Of a stretch of DNA of 64,000 nucleotides, positions 35,650 to 44,994 are shown piece by piece; the first letter of the stretch is position 1, and the number at the start of each line of letters is the position of its first letter. Origin of the DNA: Lepidodermella squamata (Eukaryota > Gastrotricha). The notes under the pieces were generated by a model. The model saw nothing but the letters and a program-made list of their open reading frames with translations, searched no databases and was not told where the DNA came from. The stretch spans positions 4,650,001 to 4,714,000 of the forward strand of contig JBLDXI010000001.1 of NCBI GenBank assembly GCA_047495785.1, in the 5' to 3' direction. A program made the position numbers and the translations under genes.

Positions 35650-36180
35650 GCGAAAGAGACTATCGATACCTTCTACCTCCGCGACTACAAAGAACCTCTT
35701 TTCCAATTGTCTTATTTCCCAAGCAATCGCTTCGATAATAAAAGATGAATTTAATCGGGTTTCGTTTTTTCCTCTGCAGTCGTCCGTTGCTAAGCAGGGT
35801 AACTAGACAATGCATGCTGACTCATCCCTCAGGACAGACAAATTCCCCAATTTTTTAATAATCATTGATCACCTTTGAAGTACATGGACAGTACAATTTC
35901 GCGCATTTCTTGCAATAATTACGCATTACGAAGAAACATGTCAATCACTTTAACGCTATTAACAGGCAGTTATAATTCAATGTCCTTAACGCATGTGCGA
36001 ACAAGTAAACAGCTTATACCTAACTAACAAATTAAGCAATTTCAACTTACCTCGAATCAACCCATTCTCGTCCGGGATTAATGTTCAATAAAAGTTTAAA
36101 TTCGATCACCTGAATATCTCCGAATAGCATAAGGGACCTTGAGAGATCCGATGAGGGCGGGACCAATAAATCCTAGATCC
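35650..36180. other. Intergenic, no supported gene
   Basis: AT-rich spacer between knottin 3 and the next peptide gene. The frame running on past the knottin stop in another phase is a shadow. Confidence 0.4.
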
Positions 36181-36185
36181 GAGCA

Positions 36186-36192
36186 TATAAAA
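36186..36192 (+). promoter_or_regulatory. TATA box of the 36.2-kb peptide gene
   Basis: TATAAAA sits 44 bases before the start codon at 36236, the right distance for a short 5' untranslated leader. Confidence 0.5.
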
Positions 36193-36235
36193 CAGCTCAT
36201 ACAGCCGTGATACCTTTCATTCATTTGCTACAACA

Positions 36236-36593
36236 ATGCTTAAATTCCTTCATTTTGTATTGGCTTGCGTCCTGGTGATAAGCTTGACAGCAGGCTCGCC
36301 AATTCACCGATATCGCTACATCGAACAGGCTGACGTTGACTTCTTGCTTGCAAATCTTGTTCATCTTGACGAGACTGACTTGCACGTGCTCATTCATTTG
36401 ACTGACGAAGCTTTGGATCAGTTGACGGGGTTCGGATGCTACGATCTATGCAATGCTAACGTGAGAATTTCGCGGTGATCTTCTTCCGAATAAATTCAAA
36501 CGTATTTTCTCACAGGGTTTGGTTCAAGAGTGTTACAATGAAGAAGCTGATAACAGGCTACAATTCATCAGATCATATTGCCAATTTCGTTGA
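36236..36593 (+). CDS. Secreted four-Cys peptide, short subfamily
   Basis: Exons 36236-36460 and 36516-36593 give 100 residues: signal peptide (MLKFLHFVLACVLVISLTAG), an acidic helical segment (DLHVLIHLTDEALDQLTGF) and the exact core C-x3-C-x8-C-x15-C with DNRLQFI before the last Cys. The phase-0 intron is three codons after core Cys 2. The protein is acidic, unlike the basic relatives at 7.7 and 26.8 kb. Its helix resembles both the intronless gene 700 bp downstream and the relic at 3.8 kb. Function unknown. Confidence 0.82.
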
Positions 36594-37229
36594 TTTTTTA
36601 GCAACATTTAGTGATATATTTATAGTTCTCATCTAAGGATGCAGCTCGCATGAATTAGCCTAGGGCCTAGGTAGTTGGATATTATTTTGATTCATTCAGC
36701 GATTTGAAAAAATAAACTGATTTTCAGATTTTCAACGTGAATTAGTTACAATTTGACTGATCTTATACCAAATTTAGGTTTTTTCCCACATTTCAGGGAA
36801 CAAAGTCTCATTCTGAGTTTGAATTTGCAATCTGACTTGGGCGAAAAATGCTCACCTTTATCCACTAATATCGACTATATTATTAATTCTGAAGGAGATG
36901 TCAAATTAGCCAGTTACTATAGACGCTCATTCGCTGCAGAAGCTTGACCAAGCGTCGACTTTCATGACCAATTAGCATCCTTGAGTATCAGAAAAATAAC
37001 GTGCTGCTCAGTCATCACTGCAACAAAACAAGAGCCATGTGTCGCGGAGCTAATAAGTCACATTTTCGGGCGTTAAAACAGCTGCGCGATGACTTATACT
37101 ATGAATCACCATGACTAGCCAGCATTACGCATCATACAAACCACGCATCTCTCCCTCAATTTAACGCCATCTTTTCGCATTTTCGAACGTTCATTTCGAC
37201 AAATCACACTTATACATTATCGAACGAAT

Positions 37230-37535
37230 ATGCTAACTTTCTCAATTTTCGCAACAGTTGCCATCATGGCAAGCGTATCCAGCGGGTTGCCAATCTTCGA
37301 TAGCGGCATAGCTCTGAGCGAGCCAAGTGATATCGGCCCGATGCTGAAGCAAGTCGAGTCGTTGAACCCGGACGAATTGCAACAGCTCTTGGACTACGCC
37401 CTTGCCGCGCTTGATGAAGTTTCGATGAATGAATGTTCAAGTCGTTGCTTTGGCGCCAAACTGATCGAAAAGTGCGAGACCATGGGCCCTGAAATGCGTG
37501 TCAATTTCCTTGAAGCTTTTTGTCCCCTCATGTAA
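37230..37535 (+). CDS. Intronless secreted four-Cys peptide
   Basis: A single exon of 101 residues. Signal peptide (MLTFSIFATVAIMASVSSG), an acidic helix (DELQQLLDYALAALDEVS) and the core C-x3-C-x8-C-x15-C with EMRVNFL before the last Cys, ending two residues later. The intron present in seven relatives is absent here and the coding sequence runs straight through that position. An AATAAA polyadenylation signal lies at about 37583. Intron loss or retroposition would explain the structure; no poly(A) relic or target duplication is obvious. Confidence 0.8.
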   Translation: MLTFSIFATVAIMASVSSGLPIFDSGIALSEPSDIGPMLKQVESLNPDELQQLLDYALAALDEVSMNECSSRCFGAKLIEKCETMGPEMRVNFLEAFCPLM

Positions 37536-37599
37536 GCATCGAGCATGTATATAAAAATATTATATGCTTGATGGAAGGATTGTAATAAACGGGATGCTT

Positions 37600-38400
37600 T
37601 TTCCTTTTCCTATTCTGCGTTTTTGCTTGACGAGAGATTGTTCACATTTCTTATGGCTGCGAGCTCGGACGAAAATGAGACGGAACCGAACATTGCCAAC
37701 ACGTTCTTACTAACAAAGGTAAAAGGTGTCACCAAACTAAGACTGATCCTCGTTTCCGAGAAGTTGAAGGCTAGTCCTGAAATCTGAAATGTTAACCAAT
37801 CCTGGAAATATTATACGCCAAATCGGATAATGAAGGCACGCAGACTAATAGCAGCGAATGATGACAAAGAAGTTCGAAAATTACGAATTCCTTGCAAATA
37901 AACCACAACTGTGAGTTTTATTAGTATTTCATACATCCAGAGTGTATATATAAAACAGATTTGCCTCGTTCAACGTTCAACCAATATTAATTCGACATCG
38001 CCAATCAATGATGAATCACAAGAGATAAAATGACAGAGAGTTCCTTGTGTGCAAAAGGTGTACTTTTCTATGGATATCTCCTTATGGAGGAAGAGGGAAA
38101 AGAAACCCCTTTTGGCATTCAGCAAATTTGTAGATGAACATCGGTGGATGACTCTTAGAGCGGAATGGCTCTCGGAGCTGGACCGAGTCGGATCATACTG
38201 TTTATACCTTTGCTTTTAAATTAATGATAATGGCTATAAGAATGATCATAAAAATACAATTTAAATGCGTATTTTTCTCATAAATTTGAAAATCTGACAT
38301 AAAAATGTCAACTTTTTTCGAGTAGTGATCGGCACGCGATCAAATATGCTTAGGAAAAACATTCAACATAAGATACTACTAATATTTTAATGAAATTTTA
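37600..38400. other. Intergenic, no supported gene
   Basis: AT-rich, no frame with leader, domain or splice partner. Confidence 0.4.
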
Positions 38401-38409
38401 TTCAAAGCA

Positions 38410-39896
38410 ATGCTTCTAACATTCTTTCTAATCAGCATTTCCTTATGGATTTCAGCGACTTCAATCTGCGACTATCGCAGCCTTTCAGCCAACGCTGATT
38501 TCAAGAGATGGTGCCAAATCAGTGGAAATCCGGGCTACTACTACGCGAATAGGGTCAATAATGCATTTTTCTTCGAAATAAGCGAATCGAGCTGTAATCA
38601 ATTCGAGTGTGAAGCCAACAAGTATTTCGACACGAAATCCTGTGAATGCCGCTGCCTCGACACTCCTCGGCCGCCTTGTCCTGAAAATCAGCGTTACGTC
38701 GTTGACGAAGCTAGGAAGAAATGCTCTTGCCTGTGCAATGACGTCCCGCTCGATGCTGGACCGATTTGCGCGACAACACAACGGCGAGCCGCTGTGAATG
38801 ACCCGACAGCTTACTACCAAGTCGACGCAAACAAATGTACCCCAGCGTCGAAGACTTCTTGCGATTTCGGTGTTTTCAATGCTGAGTCCTGCCAATGTGA
38901 ATGTCCTGACGGGTCGGCGAAACTAAGCTCGGATAATGCCGAGGGCGGGCAGAAATGCGAGAATAAGCAAAAAGTAAGCAAGGCTTTGTATTTATTATCG
39001 TGGATCGTCATGTTTTACTCCATTTTAGCGTTTAGCTTTTTCTTGATTATTGCTAAATCTCTCCTCTTCCACAGGCCTCAATTTACCAGTCGAAGTCCGG
39101 TTCGATTTTTCAAGAGGTCGTTAATTCATGCGTGAAGCCAGCACCCTGCCCGTCAAGCTTAGTATTCGACATAAATTCTTGTGAATGCCGGTGTCCCAGC
39201 TCCTGTCCCGTTAATCAGGAGCCGAAGATAGACTCTAATTGCCAGTGCAAATGCCAGCCTGATCCAGCAGACGCTTCCCGATTTCAGACCTGCGTCGATG
39301 CACAAGGCACACGGTTCTACTATTCGAAAAGAAATCCATTGAAATATTACTTCGCTTCTGACTCGAATAACTGCATTGTTCAAGCCGATGGGCCGTTGGG
39401 TCGCACGTGTGACATTGGTGCATTCAACGGCCGAGATAATTGCAAATGCGAGTGTGCTGTTGGTTTACCTGCGAGTCAAGTTGGAGATATCGATCTGTTG
39501 ACCAGAACAAGTTGCGGGCCTTACAAACGCGGTATACCTCGTAAATTCCCTGATATGAAGGACCCGAGAACATATCACATTGATGCCGTAGCTGCGCTGG
39601 GGGACGACACGTACAATTGCTATTCTTCTTTATCATGTCGCAATAGCCCACCTGGCTTCATATATTCCCCTGACGATTGCGCCTGTGCGTGCTTGGAACC
39701 GGAAGAAAGCGAACCGTCTTGCACAACCACGCAGGGTGAAAAACGGTTCATCTACGCGCCGAATGCTACAAGTGAAGCGGCGTTTCTTCTTGAACGGTAT
39801 TACGAGCTCGATAGCGGATGCAAAGTTTGGAAGCAGTGCGAAATTGGCAAACGATTCAAATTCACAAGTTGCTCCTGCGAAACGTATACTACATAA
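38410..39896 (+). CDS. Secreted CxCxC-repeat cysteine-rich protein
   Basis: Exons 38410-38973 and 39075-39896 (phase 0) give 461 residues. A signal peptide (MLLTFFLISISLWISATS) precedes a chain of about eight cysteine clusters of the form C-x-C-x-C (CECRC, CSCLC, CQCEC, CECRC, CQCKC, CKCEC, CACAC, and a final CSC), each about 10 residues after a further Cys. This is the pattern known as the Balbiani-ring-3 or VEGF-C/D silk-homology repeat (C-x10-C-x-C-x-C). No PDGF/VEGF growth factor core is seen. Intervening blocks contain repeated Tyr-Tyr and Phe-Tyr-Tyr motifs, suggesting a duplicated 90-100 residue unit. Probably a structural, matrix, silk-like or glue-like secreted protein. Confidence 0.8.
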
Positions 39897-39909
39897 ATGT
39901 CGTTTCCAA

Positions 39910-40320
39910 TTACACTCATTTAAGCTAGCCCTTGATAATTTATGATAGTAATAAAACAACGGTTTCTGAGTTAGTTTGATTTCAACTCTAGGCGAAGCGT
40001 ATTTTTCCATGACTATTGATTCGAAAGTCAAATACATGGAACTTTAAGGAGCCCTATTTTTCATCGTTACAAAACTATTCGGCTGTTAAGCCCTCAAATC
40101 AAAATTTATCGTGCCCCACGATATTGAATATCAATACCGATAATATCAGGCTTGAAGATTGAAGTCTTCAGTGTTCAAGCCTGATTGAATTGTAAGATTG
40201 CCGAAACAGCAATTCCAACCGACTCCACACCGGCGATTGTCAAAGACAGAAAAAAGCGACAAGCATGACACATCATTTTTGGTACTCGGAAATCTTATAG
40301 TTATTCCAGATGAGTCTGCC
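39910..40320. other. Intergenic, no supported gene
   Basis: Contains a short hairpin-like phrase at about 40149-40186 (CAGGCTTGAAGATTGAAGTC with GTTCAAGCCTG). No gene supported. Confidence 0.4.
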
Positions 40321-40326
40321 AAATAT

Positions 40327-40556
40327 TTACTCAGGGCATTCCTTCATCATAAAACTGCATAAAGGTTGTCGCTCTCCGTCAGACGTGTCGCACATCTTCA
40401 TGTGATCAGCTGCTGCTAAAGCTGATATCGTGAGCTTTTTTTGAGCGAGGTAGCAAGTCGCGAATCCGTCCCCGCCGGGGGTGGTTGTATCTCCAGCTGC
40501 AGTATGCGGGCGTTTCGCGACAAGCTGGCATCGGTACACGCAGCTGATCGGCTATA
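40327..40556 (-). CDS. Possible 3' exon of a Cys-rich gene
   Basis: Behind a possible acceptor (GATCAG) the frame starts CVYRCQLVAK and runs 70-75 codons with five to six cysteines to the end CSFMMKECPE. The content is protein-like and several cysteines are evenly spaced, but no signal exon was found. Any upstream exon would have to overlap or span the plus-strand gene at 40642, whose TATA box lies immediately upstream. It could be a nested last exon or a coincidental frame. No family recognised. Confidence 0.3.
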
Positions 40557-40560
40557 AAAT
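40553..40560 (+). promoter_or_regulatory. TATA box of the 40.6-kb gene
   Basis: TATAAAAT lies 82 bases before the start codon, compatible with a 5' untranslated region of about 50 bases. It fits the strong expression inferred from codon bias of that gene. Confidence 0.55.
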
Positions 40561-40641
40561 GCCGCCAGTTACAACGGTAAAGCATCAGTTCTAAGTTTAA
40601 GCTCTCAAGCCAACTTTTCCTCCCAACTCCAATCCAGAATC

Positions 40642-41142
40642 ATGCAGTCCTACGCTTTCGCTATTGGCGCCGCTTGCCTCGTCGCTTTTGCCATTGCTGG
40701 TGATCCGATCAACTGGGGTGAGTTATTTCCATGGAATAGAATCTCAGTGGAACTAATGTGACTTGAACTTTCATTAGACGCCATTCCCATGAGCCCCAGT
40801 TCTGATGGCTCTGGCAAGGTCACCCACTTCCAGACCGGTTGCGACACCGCCAACGACTGCTTCACCTGGAACGCCGTCTGCGTCCCCGTCAACAAGGGCA
40901 TGAAGGGAAACTGCTTGTGCCACGGCGGCCACAGGGCTAACATCGACGTCTCCACCAACAAGACCTACTGCGTTGACTTCACCCCCTGCACCCCTCTCCG
41001 CCCTCCCAGCGACCCCAAGAAGATGCAGAAGTGGCTCAAAGACTCTGTTGAGCTGAACCCCTGCAAGGACGTCCGCGTCCCTGAGGGCTCTGACATCGTC
41101 GCCAAGTGCTGCCCCAGGCTGGAAAAGTGCGTCTTCTTCTGA
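40642..41142 (+). CDS. Secreted Cys-rich protein with extreme codon bias
   Basis: Exons 40642-40717 and 40778-41142 (phase 1) give 146 residues. Signal peptide (MQSYAFAIGAACLVAFAIAG), then 11 cysteines in the mature part, including CLCHGG and a CC pair near the C-terminus (KCCPRLEKC). The coding sequence uses GCC, AAG, CTC, ACC and CCC almost exclusively, unlike every other gene in the window, which suggests selection for very high expression. The antisense strand is open over the same stretch, a side effect of the bias. No known family recognised; the cysteine content fits an abundant extracellular or cuticle/secretory product. An odd cysteine number allows dimerisation. Confidence 0.8.
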
Positions 41143-41159
41143 GCGATAACAATCCACTC

Positions 41160-41695
41160 TACCTATCATAGCAGAAATATGTAGACATATATTTAACTGG
41201 AACGCATTAACATGCGCTCCACAATTTTAAGAATTTAAGCTTCTAGCATAGCTCTAGGCCGAAAATAAATCAGGATGCAATCAAATGTGTGCTCTTTTCC
41301 AATTTTTACATGGATTGTAAAGGAAAAGTGTTTCAGTTTCAGAAAATTGACAAGGTTTTACTTCATTGCTGTGACCTCGTAAGTACTGTAATCCCTGTAC
41401 CTTGTTTCGTAAGAGCAGCTCGGCATGCTTTTTTGACAACCGGCTTCTCAGGCTTTTCAATCTTGTCGCAAAACTGAAATTCGGAGAACTGGACAAACCC
41501 GAAGGTAACTGGTTCAGTAATTTTCAGGAGAACTGCAAGGACCCTATTTGCTCGCTAGATCGATAAAAAGCAAATTAAATGATAAAAATCCACCAACCGC
41601 ATCAACCCTACTATACTAATGACCCAGCAAAAAAACTGGGGAGAGGCGAGTATAATTGATAAGAGATATAACACGATTTCAAGGCTTCTCATCGC
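41160..41695. other. Intergenic, no supported gene
   Basis: Overlapping frames on both strands at 41281-41496 are not supported by leader or domain. Confidence 0.4.
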
Positions 41696-41701
41696 GTAAA
41701 A

Positions 41702-43345
41702 ATGCTGATAACTATTTGCTGTATCACTTTCTTCTTAATTTCAGTAGGAATCCTGGTCAGCTGGGCTTTTCACGTGATCACTAGACCGAAAAACTTGCCA
41801 CCAGGCCCTTTGCCATGGCCTGTTATCGGAAACGCAAATCTTTTCATTTTCAGGAACGTTCCTGAAGTGCTGGCTGATCTGAAGCGAGACTACGGGAATG
41901 TAGTGACTCTTTATATTGGCCATTCACTGCGAACTGTGGTCTTCCTTGGCTACCAGCCAATGGCTGATGTGTTCACTGGAGCGGAAACAGCCGAAATCGT
42001 CGCTGATAGACCAGCATCGCACAACGAGTTACGAGGCGTTGAGAGAGGCCTAATTTGGGCCGGTTGGCCTGAAGCTAAAGACCGACGCCGATTCGTAATT
42101 CGAGCTTTCAAAGAGCACGGTCTCGGCTTGACCCATATGAGTGAACAAGTTCATGCCGAACTGACTGACATGATCCTCAACATCGAAAAATCAATCAAAA
42201 ACGGCGAATCGGTCGATGTTGGGCAACTTTTAACTAATCATTTAGCCAGCAGCGTTATGCAGACGGTTTTCAGCCAACGATTAGATTTGGCCCAATCGCG
42301 AAGTGCGAATCTTTACGAGCTTGGGAAAGTATTTTTCGACTCGTCCATACTGAAGCACTTTCTATCGCCCTATTTGAGCTACATTTTACCGGACAAAGTA
42401 TCCATGTAATTAAGATCTTCACTTTGGCATTTTTCTAATGTCTTTTGAACTTCAGCGCAGAAAGAAGAATGGAGAAAGAAATGGCTGATTGGTTGAAGCC
42501 TGAACTTGACAGACGGCGAGCTGATTTTGAAGCGAATCGATGCTCCGATTTCATTGACGCTTATTTAGCCGCTGAGATCAAGGGAGAAGCTTTGCCTTTC
42601 AAGGCTTTCAATCGAATTCTAGTCGATTTGTTTATCGGTGGGATGGAGACGTTGTCTGAAACTGCGAATTGGGCTGTTCTCTATCTGGCTCATATGCCGG
42701 ATGAACAAGAACGGCTGTACCAAGAAATCGGAAAGGTCGGATGATTTTAATAATTTTAAATGCTACTTTCGACTTCGAAGTAAAACAGTTTGTCCCTGAA
42801 AATTCTTGGCCAGGACTAGAGCATCGGTCAAAGTTGCTGAGACTTGAGGCTTTCACAAATGAAGTTCACAGGCACTCGAACCCTATTGAAGTAATATTAT
42901 CGAATCTTCCCTGGTTATATAGAAATACATTTAATACAACCTTCAGGTTCTTTTTCTGAGATCCACTACTAAAGACATGACGATTGACTGTGATGCGAAA
43001 GAGCTGTTCATAATGGCGAAAACTGCCGTGATGTTTTCGCAAATTCCAAGCAACACAGATCAAGAATATTGGCTCGATCCAGAGAATTTTCGCGTTGATC
43101 GGTGGCTGTCCCCAGAAAGCGACCAACTTGTTAGACACAAGTCTTTTCTGCCTTTCGGGCTAGGCAAGAGAAGCTGTGTAGGCGAACAGCCAGCTCGCGG
43201 GATTCTCTACCTTTGTCTGGCTTATCTTGTCCGGCGATTTACATGGCGGCTGGAAGACCAGTCGCTGCCACTCAGTGCTTGCGATCGGGGAATCAACAAA
43301 AATGCTCCACGTGGTTACAAGCTTGTCTTCAAACATCGCACTTGA
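41702..43345 (+). CDS. Cytochrome P450 monooxygenase, CYP2-clan-like
   Basis: Exons 41702-42405, 42456-42735, 42789-42890 and 42947-43345 give 494 residues, normal for a microsomal P450. An N-terminal membrane anchor (FFLISVGILVSWAF) is followed by the Pro-rich hinge PPGPLPWPVIGN. The I-helix shows GGMETLSE, with Glu-Thr of the oxygen-activation motif; the K-helix shows EVHR (ExxR), and the heme loop FGLGKRSCVG places the proximal Cys at about 439. PPGPxxxPxxGN and the I-helix form resemble CYP2-clan enzymes. Expected role: NADPH-dependent oxidation of steroids, fatty acids or xenobiotics at the endoplasmic reticulum. The substrate-recognition stretch after the ExxR (TIDCDAKELFIMAKT) lacks the usual YxIPKGT, which is unusual. 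Confidence 0.9.
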
Positions 43346-43349
43346 GCTT

Positions 43350-43625
43350 ATTGCGGGCAAGTTTTCAAATCGAAAGCTGATTAAATAATGAGAAATGTTC
43401 ACATCAAGTCATTTTTGACACTTACTGGGTGCATTTCTATATTTTCGATGATTGTTCAGCTGCAATTTTGAATAAAAACGCTGGTAAGATTTTCATCACT
43501 CTTCTATCTAAAGGAAAGGTTCGAAAAACCCAATGTATAGTTACATATTTTTGTCTTTTTATTAAGTGAAATCTGCGACCGAGTGACGCTATTCTCAGTC
43601 TATATTTACGAATTAGCGTGAACTA
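43350..43625. other. Convergent 3' intergenic spacer
   Basis: A spacer of about 280 bp between the P450 stop and the minus-strand gene stop. An AATAAA on the plus strand near 43469 fits P450 polyadenylation. Confidence 0.4.
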
Positions 43626-43628
43626 GTA

Positions 43629-44292
43629 TCAGCGGTCCCAACCATTTTTGCCGTTCATTATATCACCAGCGACCATTTGCGCCCAGACATAGAAAGAACC
43701 CCGCTGGTGGCAGATAGCCGCCGATTTGAATATGGTCATGCATCTCGCGAATCGCTGCCGTTGAATAATCTCACGAATTAGCGCATTCAGTTTGTTTGTA
43801 CGGCCAGCTAGAACTTGTTCGACGTTATCGCAAGTAATCGGTATTTTGTAGTCGATCTTTGGCCCAGCATCATCTGTAGAACGGCCAAATCTGTAAAAAG
43901 TATCCGGTCGATTGCCTCGCCGCGATCCGACTACGGCATTTTCCAACACGGCTAAACCACGTAGAATTTTCGCTGTTTTTTCTGATTTTGCCACGTCATC
44001 GCTAAAACTCAACACCGGCTGTTCTGTTGTGGTGGTTGTTGTGGCTAACATGTCACATATCATCTTATGATGATTGGCCTGGGCCACGGAAAGACTCAGC
44101 AGTTTAATAGCAACAGCGATCAATTCACCTAAAAATCGCTGAAATCAGTGAATTAAATACAAAGCTCAGTGAATTACCATTTTCTTTGATTTCCAAGCGT
44201 GATAGAGTTGGCTTCCTATTGCTTCGTTCTCTGATCTGAACTGCAGCAGCAGCCACTATTGAATAGGCCATAATTTGAAGTAATTTCTGCAT
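43629..44292 (-). CDS. Secreted four-Cys helical protein with an RFGR site
   Basis: Exons 44178-44292 and 43629-44128 (phase 1) give 204 residues. Signal-like start (MQKLLQIMAYSIVAAAAV), a helical segment with one Cys (MICDM), a Thr run (TTTTTT), then a helical region, RRGNRPDTFYRFGRS, and a C-terminal helical domain with three more cysteines. FYRFGR preceded by RR could be processed to an RF-amide peptide, but it lies in the middle of a long protein and only once. Alternatively the whole is a helical cytokine-like or carrier protein with two disulphides. The donor and acceptor restore a single frame across the short intron. No family recognised. Confidence 0.6.
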
Positions 44293-44299
44293 TTCTCTC

Positions 44300-44990
44300 G
44301 AAAATCAGAATTCGCCACTCATTCAATCGTGATGAAGGATTATATCGCAAACAATGCAAACAAGCTGAATTATTCATCGCAACGTCACTCAGAATATTTA
44401 AACTGTATAGAAGCGTAGGTTGATCGAGATCGCCGCCCTCGGGTTTGAGGATTCCGCTGTGCCTTTACAAGATATACTAAACATGCGTAGAAGAAGAACA
44501 CTCTCTAATGTCGGTGAGTTTGCATTCTCGAAATCAGCGCCAGATGTTCGATTGATAGACAGCATAGTGCTTGGAAGTAGGTGAGCGAGGCCGATTGAAC
44601 CAGACTGGACACTGCAATCCATCACAACTAACTGAACAAACAATTAGTCATCCAAGCCTTGATCCAAGCTCTCCAAGCTTTCCTCTAAAATCGCAATCGG
44701 AGTTAGATTTCGCTTTAGTCAACATCACTGTATTAGATCGTTCTCTGTGTGGTATCTTATTCCGATTCATGGTTTTGAGCTCATGTTTAGATTTCCCGTA
44801 AAAAGATGATGGAGCCAGAGAAGTTATTATTATTTGACTTCTGCAAAGAAGAGGAGATGAGAACGGGTGTCATATTGATTTTCAAAAGGCAGTTGAAGAG
44901 GCGCATTTATTTAAAAAAACAACTAGTTGATATAATATCTAAAACCATAGTGAGCCTAAAGCAGAAATTGAAAGGAATGAGCCTCAGGAT
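44300..44990. other. Intergenic, no supported gene
   Basis: Short overlapping frames on both strands, none with a leader or domain. Confidence 0.4.
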
Positions 44991-44994
44991 TATA

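Noticed and set aside
40774-41169. 131-codon antisense frame
   Set aside because: A mirror of the highly biased coding sequence at 40642-41142; GC-ending codons leave the antisense free of stops. No leader or domain.
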